Below are positions 25,615 to 33,607 of a stretch of DNA of 64,000 nt, piece by piece. Position 1 is the stretch's first letter, and each line of letters begins with the position of its first letter. The DNA lies in assembly GCA_020639195.1 (NCBI GenBank), contig JACKHB010000006.1, forward strand, positions 62,001 through 126,000, in the 5' to 3' direction. A model generated the notes under the pieces. The model was not told the DNA's origin, did no database searches, and saw nothing but the letters and a program-made list of their open reading frames with translations. The position numbers were made by a program, and so were the translations under genes. Source of the stretch: Phycisphaeraceae bacterium (GTDB lineage Bacteria; Planctomycetota; Phycisphaerae; Phycisphaerales; UBA1924).

Positions 25615-28395
25615 TCACACCGCCCACGAATCCGCCACGTCTAGCGGAATCTCGCCATCGATTCCGTCGCCGCCGTGTGCGGCCCACGCCAGCAGGCGCC
25701 CCAGCAGGAATCGCCCGACGGGCTCATGGTGGTCCAGGCTGGTCACGACCACCAGGCCCCGTCCGTGACGACCCGCGAACACACTATCGAAAAACGCGAC
25801 CTCGTCCCTCGCGTCGTGAGTCCGGACGAGTCGCACAAGGGGCATGATTGCATCGTGCAATCCGAGTTCTGCCGTCGGCACGGTGCGGATCCAATGGCGA
25901 GTGAGGTCGTAGTCCAGCGTCTCGAGCGCCAGTTCACGGTTCGGTCCACGAATCGGCTCGCGATCCGCGATCAGCGGCGAGATCGCCCACATCGGCACGA
26001 TCCGTGTCGGAGGACTGCCCGCAGCCTTTCCGGCCAGCAGCACCGTCGAGCCTCCAGCCCGCGTCCAATCCAACACCCTGCGAGTCAGCCGATGTGTCAG
26101 CAACACCCTGGCATCGTCTAGCTCGCCACCCCCGGCACTCACTCGCCGTGCCCACGGCACCAAGTTCGATGGATCGCCCGGACGCGCCCGCCACGACACG
26201 CGGCTGAGCCCCCAGCCGCTGCTGTACCTGCGCTCTTCGAAGTCCGCGCTCCGCTCCTCCTCGGTCAGCGGCAGGTCGTCGAGCGCCGCGATGCCGGGAA
26301 CGGGCTCAATCTTCGGCAAGACCCACAGGTCCCAGCGATTCGCCTCGGCTCCGTCGCATTGCGCGAGCACCTTGACCCGGCCCGGTGCTTCGACTTCGTC
26401 CAGCGCAACGCCGAACTCCGCCCAGGCGATCTCTCCAGGTTCCGCCTCGACGCCAAGCTGCTGCCGAATTGCCGCGGCATCGTCACGTCGGACCTCCAGC
26501 AACGCGGTCGCTCGGATCCGCCCGCGCGAAAAGTTCGAGAGACCAAGAGCCAGGCGAACCTCACTTCCACCCTCAAACGCGCGGAGGTTCTCCGGCGTCC
26601 GCAGCAGCAGCACCGCATCGCCGAGCCACGACCGCGTCTGTTCCGGGCCGAACCGCCATCGGCCCAGATCATCCATGAATCCGCACGGGCAGATCGGCAC
26701 ATCCCGCAGGTGGTTGGTCACAATCCCGGCGTGCAGCGGGCGGGCACGGTACAACTCCATCTGGAACGCTCGGCCGCGCAGGTGGTACACGCCCGCCTCG
26801 ACCGCGAACCGCTCCGCCGTCAACGCTCCATACCGCCCGCCGTCGATCTCACGTCGCAGAGCGGCCACCGAGTCCAGCGCTCGCGGCGTCCACCACGGCC
26901 TTGCCTCCCCGATGCGCTTGCCGATCGCGTGCACATCCGGGGGCGACACGTACAGCACGCTCTCGCCCATCACAAACGGTTTGCCATCCCGCACTCGCAG
27001 CTCCGCGTCCAGATCGTGCAGGTACGCCGCCCATCGCCCCGAACTCTCGTATGTGTGCTCATCGTGCAGGTCGCTCGGGAGACCGTGGCCCCACTCGAGA
27101 AACGCCGTGTTGATCTGCACGAGGGAGCGGGGGAGCAACGCCCGCGCCCGCTCCCACCACCACCCCGCGAGTTCCGGGTCGAATCGCTCGTGCTCGCAGG
27201 TCGCGCTCACGATCACGACCGAAGGACGCCCACGATCGCGCCTGAAGAACCGCTCGAACTGCGCCCGGTATGAACCGTTGAGTCCCGGCGACATCCGGCT
27301 CTTCCACACCGGGTGCTCCTGCCAGATCAGCACTCCCATCTCGTCGGCGATGTCGTGAAACCAGCGAGGCGGATACCACATGCACAGGCACACGGCGTTG
27401 AAGCCCATTTCACGTAATGTCGCGAGGCGTGCGCGAACCTCACCCTCGCTGGGCGCCGGCGCGACGTGATCCGGCTCGTGCCCCCAGTCCAGGATGCCGC
27501 GTACGAAAATCGGCCGGCCGTTGAGCAGGATCTGCCGATTCTCGGGGCCGCCGCACCGCACATCCCGGAATCCGAACCGGACCGAGCACGCGTCGCTCTC
27601 CCACCCGACTCGATCCAGGACCCGCACATCGGCGCGATATAGCGCGGGACGATCGACGTCCCACGTCTGGCGTTGATCCACCCTGAACTCACACGAGAGT
27701 GGCAGGCCAGCGTCCGCACCAAAGACGCGGGTGGCGCGCGACACCTCGACCCCGTCGGCATCGAACACCACGACCTCCAGTCCGCACGCGTCGCCCTCGA
27801 CTTCGACCCGCGCCACGCACGCTCCTGTTTCCGGGTCCGCTTCGACCCAGGCTCCATCCGGTACGATCGCGATCGGCCCAGTCCTGCGAAGCCAGACCGC
27901 CTGCCAGATGCCCGCGTGCTGCACGCTGATCACATCGTGGAAGCCCTTGGTGATGTGACCGCCTTGCAAGGGCGCCCCATCAACCCATTGCTCAGGCTCC
28001 GGTCTCACACGATCCACCCGAACCATGATGTCCATGGCCCCCGGCTTCAGCAACGCCGTGACATCAAACTCGAAGGGCATCCAGTCGCCCTCGTTCGATC
28101 CCGCTCGCACGCCATTGACCCACAGGTCCGTCCGCGTCGCCACCGCGTCGAAACGCAGCCAAGTCCTTTCGCGGGGCGCGGCCACGTCCGCACACTGGAT
28201 CGTTGCGCGATACCAGCACACGTCCGAGGCATCATCCCCCAAGACTGTCTGCCAGGCGGAAGGCACCTCGATCTCGCGCCATCCATCGCGGGGTGGCGCC
28301 GCGAACCACTTGTCGCGCACGCCCGCGTCCTCGGCGTCCTCGCGGATCCACCAGACTCCGGGCCCCTCGATTGGTTCGCCACGCCCCACGGGCAC
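25615..28395 (-). CDS. Glycoside hydrolase family 2-type protein
   Basis: A 926-residue protein. The N-terminal jelly roll has FDAVATRTDLWVNGVRAGSN and WMPFEFDVTALLKPG. Next comes an immunoglobulin-like domain and a TIM barrel with LNGRPIFVRGILDWGHEPDH and LREMGFNAVCLCMWYPPRWF. A candidate acid/base Glu lies in VSATCEHERFD and a nucleophile in FVMGESVLY, but the canonical Asn-Glu pair of GH2 is not kept, so the enzyme is divergent. No signal peptide. GTG start; a TGTCAT box lies 6 nt upstream, only 41 bp from the divergent permease start. Likely cleaves an oligosaccharide taken up by that transporter. Confidence 0.8.
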   Translation of the reverse strand: MPVGRGEPIEGPGVWWIREDAEDAGVRDKWFAAPPRDGWREIEVPSAWQTVLGDDASDVCWYRATIQCADVAAPRERTWLRFDAVATRTDLWVNGVRAGSNEGDWMPFEFDVTALLKPGAMDIMVRVDRVRPEPEQWVDGAPLQGGHITKGFHDVISVQHAGIWQAVWLRRTGPIAIVPDGAWVEADPETGACVARVEVEGDACGLEVVVFDADGVEVSRATRVFGADAGLPLSCEFRVDQRQTWDVDRPALYRADVRVLDRVGWESDACSVRFGFRDVRCGGPENRQILLNGRPIFVRGILDWGHEPDHVAPAPSEGEVRARLATLREMGFNAVCLCMWYPPRWFHDIADEMGVLIWQEHPVWKSRMSPGLNGSYRAQFERFFRRDRGRPSVVIVSATCEHERFDPELAGWWWERARALLPRSLVQINTAFLEWGHGLPSDLHDEHTYESSGRWAAYLHDLDAELRVRDGKPFVMGESVLYVSPPDVHAIGKRIGEARPWWTPRALDSVAALRREIDGGRYGALTAERFAVEAGVYHLRGRAFQMELYRARPLHAGIVTNHLRDVPICPCGFMDDLGRWRFGPEQTRSWLGDAVLLLRTPENLRAFEGGSEVRLALGLSNFSRGRIRATALLEVRRDDAAAIRQQLGVEAEPGEIAWAEFGVALDEVEAPGRVKVLAQCDGAEANRWDLWVLPKIEPVPGIAALDDLPLTEEERSADFEERRYSSGWGLSRVSWRARPGDPSNLVPWARRVSAGGGELDDARVLLTHRLTRRVLDWTRAGGSTVLLAGKAAGSPPTRIVPMWAISPLIADREPIRGPNRELALETLDYDLTRHWIRTVPTAELGLHDAIMPLVRLVRTHDARDEVAFFDSVFAGRHGRGLVVVTSLDHHEPVGRFLLGRLLAWAAHGGDGIDGEIPLDVADSWAV

Positions 28396-28423
28396 GCTCC
28401 GATGACATCTCCCACGGGGACGG

Positions 28424-28429
28424 TATTCT
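28424..28429 (+). promoter_or_regulatory. TATTCT -10-like box for the ABC permease operon
   Basis: TATTCT ends 7 nt before the permease ATG at 28437, with no Shine-Dalgarno, in a 41-bp divergent gap shared with the GH2 gene. Inferred leaderless start. Confidence 0.4.
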
Positions 28430-28436
28430 GCACTCC

Positions 28437-29303
28437 ATGCCGCGACGGTCCGCGCCAGCCGCGATGGGATTCCTCGCGTTCCCCCTCGCCGTGCTCCTTG
28501 TGTTCACCCTGATCCCGACGGCGCTTGGTGTCGGGCTCTCGCTCTTTCAATGGACCGGCGGCGGTTCTCCAAGGTACATCGGGTCGATGAACTTCAGCGC
28601 CTTGCTCGACGATGATCGGGTCGGGGCGGCCCTGCGCAACAGCCTCATCTATGTCCTCGCCACCGTGCCGCTCACTACCATTGCGGCGTTTCTGGTCGCC
28701 TCGGCCGTGCACGCGCGGTGGTTCCGAGGCCGTGCCGCTGTCCGCACCCTGCTCTTCCTGCCGACGATCGTCTCCATCGTCGCAATCGGGTTCGTCTGGC
28801 GGTGGCTCCTGAACGACCGGGCGGGCCTGGTCAGCCCCCTGCTGCGGGCTCTGGGCGTCGCCGCCCCTCCGCGTTGGCTTGAAGAGGGCCCCTGGCCCAT
28901 GGTCTGCATCATCCTGGTTTCCATCTGGCGGCAGATCGGATTCTGCGTCGTCATCTACCTGAGCGCCCTCGCGGCCCTGGGCGCCAGCGTCGACGAAGCC
29001 GCGGAACTCGACGGAGCGACCGGTCTTCGCCGCCTTCGGCACGTCACATTCCCTCGGGTCTCGCGAACCACGGTGTTCCTGCTCGCCACGGGCGCCATCG
29101 GTGCCCTGCAGGTGTTCGACATCGTCTACGTCATGACCGCCGGAGAGCCCACTCGTGCCTCGACCGTTCTGAACTATGAGGTCTATCGGAACTTCTCCAT
29201 GGGCTCGCTGGGCTTCGCCTCGGCCATCGGCGTGCTGCTGCTGGCGCTCACGGCCATGGCAGGTGCGCTTCAGTTCGCGCGCCGACGCGGAGCCGCGTCG
29301 TGA
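28437..29303 (+). CDS. Carbohydrate ABC transporter permease, MalF/UgpA type
   Basis: A 288-residue membrane protein with six hydrophobic segments (for example LAFPLAVLLVFTLIPTALGV). The cytoplasmic EAA loop reads VDEAAELDGATGLRRLRHVT followed by FPRV, which contacts the ATPase. It pairs with the next permease, overlapping it by 4 bp (GTGA). Together with the binding protein it imports sugars, probably the substrate of the GH2 and DUF2961 enzymes on the other strand. No ATPase gene is in the operon. Confidence 0.9.
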   Translation: MPRRSAPAAMGFLAFPLAVLLVFTLIPTALGVGLSLFQWTGGGSPRYIGSMNFSALLDDDRVGAALRNSLIYVLATVPLTTIAAFLVASAVHARWFRGRAAVRTLLFLPTIVSIVAIGFVWRWLLNDRAGLVSPLLRALGVAAPPRWLEEGPWPMVCIILVSIWRQIGFCVVIYLSALAALGASVDEAAELDGATGLRRLRHVTFPRVSRTTVFLLATGAIGALQVFDIVYVMTAGEPTRASTVLNYEVYRNFSMGSLGFASAIGVLLLALTAMAGALQFARRRGAAS

Positions 29304-30145
29304 ACGCCCATCGCGGGCCAGCGCTGCCGGCCCGGCTCATCGTTCACGCCTTGGTCTGGGGCCTGGCGCTCACGATGCTCGTGCCCTTTCTCTGGATGGT
29401 CCTGACCTCGCTCAAGACCGACGCCGAGGCCACGGCGCCCCTCTCGGCCGCGAGCCTGCTCCCATCGCGCCCCGTGTTCGAGAACTACCCCCGCGCGTTC
29501 GAGGAGGCCGGGCTCGCACGGGTGTACCGAAACAGCCTCATCGTCGCGACGGTGACGACCTTGCTTGCGGTTTCGCACAACGCGCTCGCCGGCTACGCCT
29601 TCGCCAAGCTCCGCTTCCGAGGCAGACGGCTCCTCCTGGCGTGCGTCGTCGCCACCATGCTCCTTCCCATCCAATGCTACTTCCTGTTCGCCTACGTCTT
29701 CGCCGGGCGGCTCGGCCTGGTCGACAATCTCCAGGCCATGATCGTGCCCTTCCTCGCCTCGGGCTTTGGCATCCTGTTCATGCGTCAGGCCATCCAGGGC
29801 ATCCCCGAAGACCTCTTCGACGCCGGCCGCCTCGACGGCATGCGCGAGCTCGACCTCTTCTGGACCATCGCGCGTCCCGCGGCATGGCCAGCCATCGCCG
29901 CCCTGGCCATCATCTCCTTCGTCAACGCGTGGAACGCCTTCTTCTGGCCGCTGATCGTCACCGACAGCCCCGAGCACCGCACCCTCCCGCTGGCAATCGC
30001 CGAACTCAGCGCCGGCGTCTACGTTCAGAGCTGGCCGGTCCAGATGGCCGCGGCCACGCTGATGGTGCTCCCCCTGATCGGCGTGTTCTTCCTTTGCCAG
30101 CGCGCCTTTGTCCGTGGCCTCACGTCCACGGGACTCAAGGAGTAG
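29300..30145 (+). CDS. Carbohydrate ABC transporter permease, MalG type
   Basis: A 281-residue membrane protein from a GTG start, with six hydrophobic segments. Family marks: MLVPFLWMVLTSLKTDAEA after the first helix, NSLIVATVTTLLAVSHNALA, and the EAA loop LFDAGRLDGMRELDLFWTIA. Translationally coupled to the preceding permease and followed 2 bp later by the binding protein gene. Confidence 0.92.
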   Translation: MNAHRGPALPARLIVHALVWGLALTMLVPFLWMVLTSLKTDAEATAPLSAASLLPSRPVFENYPRAFEEAGLARVYRNSLIVATVTTLLAVSHNALAGYAFAKLRFRGRRLLLACVVATMLLPIQCYFLFAYVFAGRLGLVDNLQAMIVPFLASGFGILFMRQAIQGIPEDLFDAGRLDGMRELDLFWTIARPAAWPAIAALAIISFVNAWNAFFWPLIVTDSPEHRTLPLAIAELSAGVYVQSWPVQMAAATLMVLPLIGVFFLCQRAFVRGLTSTGLKE

Positions 30146-30147
30146 CC

Positions 30148-31644
30148 GTGCGGTCCCCGCGTGTCTTCGCCATCGTTCTCGGCCTCGCGTCCCTCGCCGT
30201 GCTGATCGCTCCAGGCAACCGGCGTTTCCGCTCCGATCGAATCACAATGGTCGTCTGGGGACAGCCGTTCGAAGACCGCCTCTTTCGCGACGTTTACGCC
30301 CGCGGCTTCGAGGCCGACCACCCCGGCACTCGCGTCGACTACCTCCGCTACAGCGAGGTGCCGATGAAGTACGCCGCGTGGCATGCCCGCGACCTGGGCG
30401 CCGAGATCATGCGCCTCCGCATCACCGACTACCACACCATGGTCCGCAAGGGCATGCTCGAGCCTCTCGATGAGTATCTCTCAGACTCCGTCGGACTCTC
30501 GCTCGACGGGCTCGATCGGTTCCCTCCGAGACTGCTCGACTCCCTTCGCGTCGATGGACGGCTCTACGCCCTACCGCAGGACACAGCCCTGTACGGCTTG
30601 TACTACAACCGCGCGATCTTCGACTCGCACAACCTCGCCCATCCCGAGGCAGCGATCGAGTACCCCACCGACAGATGGACCTGGGAAGACCTCCGCGCGG
30701 CCGCCCAAGCCCTGACCTCCGACAATCCCGGGTCCCCGATCCGTGGGCTCGACCTCAACGTCTGGGAGTGGCCCTTCCTCCACTTCTTCCTTCAGGCCGG
30801 CGGCAGGATTTGGGACGAGCTCGGAACGACCACGCTCATCGATTCTCGGGCCGGCGTCGACGCCCTGATGTTTCTCGCCTCTCTGGCAAGCGACGGATCC
30901 TGGATTCCCGACTTTGAGCGCACCGGAGGCGTCGGCGCCGACGCCCGATTCGCCTCCGGCTCGGTGGCCATGTTCCTCGGCGGTTCCTGGTGGGCGCCCA
31001 GCTTCCAGGTTCGCGCCCCCGATCTGGATTTCGCGATCGCACCCCCACCCCGGGGCACCACCGACGCCTCGATTGGCGGATCGGTGCTCTGGGGCATCAG
31101 CGCAAGCGCCCCCAACAAGCGCACCGCATGGGAGATGCTCTCGTGGCTGGTCGCGGACGAGCAGTCCGAGGCGTACTGGTCCATGCTGCGCGTGGCCCCG
31201 CCCGCCGACATCCGGGTGGTCCAATCCGAGAGCTTTCAGACGGCCGAAGGCGTCGCCGACGCCTCCGGTCGCACCATCGTTCCGCCCATGTCCAAGTCCG
31301 ACTTTGGCGACCTCGCCGCGTGGATCGTCCCGCTCCTCACCCCCGACGGCTCCGGGAGCACCCGGGCCGTGATCCCGACCGGCGAGTACCAAGCGGCGCT
31401 GGAACTCGAAATCCGCTCCCTGATGATCGAGTTCTTCTCCTCGTCCGACCGATCCGAGTCCCGCGCCCGGGCACTGTTGACCCGCGCCGTCGAAGCCACG
31501 CATCGCCACATCGATCGCGATCGAGCCGCCCGCGGTCTCACGCACGTCGAGAGGAAGCGCCACTCGACCGATCGCGCCGGGCCGCCTCCCGCCGCTGCGC
31601 CTCCGATGTCTCTCCAGGCTCCGGTCGAAGGTAGCGGTCGATGA
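30148..31644 (+). CDS. Extracellular solute-binding protein (sugar, family 1)
   Basis: A 498-residue binding protein. GTG start with AAGGAG 6 nt upstream. The N-terminus has one hydrophobic stretch (VFAIVLGLASLAVLIAPG) but no lipobox Cys, so it is either a signal-anchored or a freely secreted protein. The body has family features such as ITMVVWGQPFEDRLFRDVYA, LYALPQDTALYGLYYNRAIF, WTWEDLRAAAQAL and SVAMFLGGSWW. The C-terminus (after about 440) is basic and low-complexity. The last 107 bp overlap the convergent glycosyltransferase gene. Confidence 0.85.
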   Translation: MRSPRVFAIVLGLASLAVLIAPGNRRFRSDRITMVVWGQPFEDRLFRDVYARGFEADHPGTRVDYLRYSEVPMKYAAWHARDLGAEIMRLRITDYHTMVRKGMLEPLDEYLSDSVGLSLDGLDRFPPRLLDSLRVDGRLYALPQDTALYGLYYNRAIFDSHNLAHPEAAIEYPTDRWTWEDLRAAAQALTSDNPGSPIRGLDLNVWEWPFLHFFLQAGGRIWDELGTTTLIDSRAGVDALMFLASLASDGSWIPDFERTGGVGADARFASGSVAMFLGGSWWAPSFQVRAPDLDFAIAPPPRGTTDASIGGSVLWGISASAPNKRTAWEMLSWLVADEQSEAYWSMLRVAPPADIRVVQSESFQTAEGVADASGRTIVPPMSKSDFGDLAAWIVPLLTPDGSGSTRAVIPTGEYQAALELEIRSLMIEFFSSSDRSESRARALLTRAVEATHRHIDRDRAARGLTHVERKRHSTDRAGPPPAAAPPMSLQAPVEGSGR

Positions 31645-32677
31645 ACAAGGACGTGGACCACACGTACCGAGCAAGCGCAGTCTCCCTGGCGCTCGCCCCC
31701 ATCGCGCGACGCATTTGCGCATCTTGTGCGAGCCTCGCCATGGCGTCGGTCATTGCTCGTGCGTTCTCGCACACGATTCCGCCGCCCGAGTCCAGCTTCT
31801 CCGCCTGAACTCGCGCGGGTGTCGCAATCACGGGCAGCCCCGTCAACATCGCCTGGACGACGGTCTGCCCGAATGTCTCCTGGTCGGTCGAAGCCGCAAC
31901 GTACACGTCCATGGATCTGAGGAACGCGGGTGCGTCTCCGCTGGGCATCCACCTATGGGCGACGATGCCCGCTGGCAGGCCCTCCGGCGGCGTCACGTAC
32001 GACGCCAAGTGCAACTCGCACCGCGACCGCACCGCAGGCTCGAGCGCCTCGAATGCTTCGCGAATCAGCCCTGCCCCCTTCCACTCGTTCTCCAGCCGCC
32101 CCAACACGCAGAACCGCACAACGCCATCTCCGGCCCGCTCGCCGGGCGGATGGAACGCCTCCGCGTTGACAATCCCGTAGTTGACGCCCAGCCGCCCGCT
32201 CACTCGCCCGCGGAATGAGTCCGCCACGTGCTCGCTCACGGCCATCACGTCCATCGGGATTGACTCGATCGCGCGCAGGAATCTCTCATCAGCGCGCCGG
32301 TTCGCGATCAGCACCGTCCGCCGCGCATTGATCCTCTGGATCCTGATCGCCGGCATCAGTCCACGTGAGTTGTTCCCGATCACCAGCGCGTCGTACCGCT
32401 CCTTCCGCAGCAGCCACGCCCCCACGGTCGCCGCAAACCCGGACGACCGGAATCCCCGCAGGTACCGCGGCCTCACCCCCGGATGATCCAGCTCCCGCTC
32501 GAATGTCTCTCGCCAGTACTTCTCCGCCGGCAGGCGAACCATGACCCCCGCCTCGGCCAACTGCCGGATCAGCAGCAGGTCGAAGATCTCCACGCCCCGC
32601 AGGGGTCGGTCCCTCCGCCACGCGAGAAAGCTCGGCGCCAGATACAGCACCGACAAGCCACGCCCGTCAGCGCTCAT
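31538..32677 (-). CDS. Glycosyltransferase, GT-B (GT4-like)
   Basis: A 379-residue GT-B enzyme. The C-terminal half carries FCVLGRLENEWKGAGLIREA and AASTDQETFGQTVVQAMLTG followed by LPVIATP. In the usual EX7E motif the second Glu is Gln here (ETFGQTVVQ), so catalysis or donor use may differ. The ATG begins directly after the folD stop (TGA then ATG, no gap), so it is probably translated from the same mRNA as folD. The acceptor is unknown; surface polysaccharide synthesis is likely. The C-terminal 35 residues are low-complexity and overlap the binding protein gene. Confidence 0.8.
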   Translation of the reverse strand: MSADGRGLSVLYLAPSFLAWRRDRPLRGVEIFDLLLIRQLAEAGVMVRLPAEKYWRETFERELDHPGVRPRYLRGFRSSGFAATVGAWLLRKERYDALVIGNNSRGLMPAIRIQRINARRTVLIANRRADERFLRAIESIPMDVMAVSEHVADSFRGRVSGRLGVNYGIVNAEAFHPPGERAGDGVVRFCVLGRLENEWKGAGLIREAFEALEPAVRSRCELHLASYVTPPEGLPAGIVAHRWMPSGDAPAFLRSMDVYVAASTDQETFGQTVVQAMLTGLPVIATPARVQAEKLDSGGGIVCENARAMTDAMARLAQDAQMRRAMGASARETALARYVWSTSLFIDRYLRPEPGETSEAQRREAARRDRSSGASSRRA

Positions 32678-33556
32678 TCACCCTCCGGCCCCCGGCTGCC
32701 GCCGCTCCGCGCTCCGAACCACGTTTCCCAGCAGCACCGCCACCGTCATCGGCCCGACACCACCAGGAACCGGGCTGATCCAACCTGCCACTTCCTTCAC
32801 CTCTTCGAAAGCCACATCCCCCACCGTTCGCCGCTTCCCATCCGTTCCTTCCACCCGGTTCACCCCGACGTCCACCACCACCGCTCCGGGCCGCACCATC
32901 GATCCGCGGACCAGCTCCGCGCTGCCCGCCGCGGCGACGAGCACCTCTGCTTCGCGCGTCAGCCCCTCCAGCCCCCGCGTGTGCTCGTTGCACGACACCA
33001 CGGTCGCCTCCTGTCGCATCAGCAGCACCGCGATCGGCTTGCCCACCACATTTCCCGCCCCGACCACCACGGCCATCGCCCCGCGCAGATCCACGCCCGT
33101 CGACTCGATTAGCCTCATGGCCGCCACCGCCGTGCAGGGCGCGTACCCCTCCCGGCCGTACACCACGTTGCCGATGTTCGCCGGGTTCACACCCTCGATG
33201 TCCTTGCCCGGCTCAATCAGGCGCTGCACCCGGTACGCATCCACACCCTCGGGCAGCGGCAGGTGCACCATGATCGCCGAAACGTCCTCCCGCTGGTTCA
33301 ACAGCAGCACCCGCCCCGCAATCTCGTCGAACCGGCTGTCCGGCTCCAGCACGTGCAGTCGGTACTCGATCCCGAGCTCCTCGCATGTTCTGCGCTGGTT
33401 GTCCGCGTACACCCGCGCCGCGTTGTCACCCGCATCGACGAGGATCGCGTCCAGCGCCGGCGACACGCCCCCGCGGCGCAGGCGCTCCACCCTCGCCGGG
33501 ATCCCCGCGCGATGCTTGCCCGCCAGTGCCCTGCCGTCGATCACCATGGCCGTCAT
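32678..33556 (-). CDS. folD: FolD-like methylene-THF dehydrogenase with altered cyclohydrolase residues
   Basis: A 292-residue FolD homologue. The dinucleotide site (VVVGAGNVVGKPIAVLLM), VVDVGVNRVEGTDGKR and the C-terminal SPVPGGVGPMTVAVLLGNVV are normal. By direct alignment with E. coli FolD, without gaps up to this point, Lys54 is Gln54 (RVYADNQRRTCEE), Gln98 is His98 (IMVHLPLP) and Asp121 is Glu121 (GKDIEGVNP). These three residues form the cyclohydrolase/dehydrogenase catalytic set. I checked the codons CAG, CAC and GAG. The enzyme may be dehydrogenase-only, like yeast MTD1. TACGAT box 6 nt upstream of the ATG. Confidence 0.85.
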   Translation of the reverse strand: MTAMVIDGRALAGKHRAGIPARVERLRRGGVSPALDAILVDAGDNAARVYADNQRRTCEELGIEYRLHVLEPDSRFDEIAGRVLLLNQREDVSAIMVHLPLPEGVDAYRVQRLIEPGKDIEGVNPANIGNVVYGREGYAPCTAVAAMRLIESTGVDLRGAMAVVVGAGNVVGKPIAVLLMRQEATVVSCNEHTRGLEGLTREAEVLVAAAGSAELVRGSMVRPGAVVVDVGVNRVEGTDGKRRTVGDVAFEEVKEVAGWISPVPGGVGPMTVAVLLGNVVRSAERRQPGAGG

Positions 33557-33562
33557 CGGGCG

Positions 33563-33568
33563 ATCGTA
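33563..33568 (-). promoter_or_regulatory. TACGAT -10-like box for folD
   Basis: On the minus strand TACGAT ends 6 nt before the folD ATG with no Shine-Dalgarno. The divergent ligA has its own TACCAT box at 33595-33600, so two promoters face away from each other within 51 bp. Confidence 0.4.
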
Positions 33569-33594
33569 CGTGCCGCGCCCCGCTCCCGCCCGGG

Positions 33595-33600
33595 TACCAT
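33595..33600 (+). promoter_or_regulatory. TACCAT -10-like box for ligA
   Basis: TACCAT ends 7 nt before the ligA ATG, with no Shine-Dalgarno. Same TANNNT pattern as the other suspected leaderless genes. Confidence 0.4.
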
Positions 33601-33607
33601 CCGTCCG

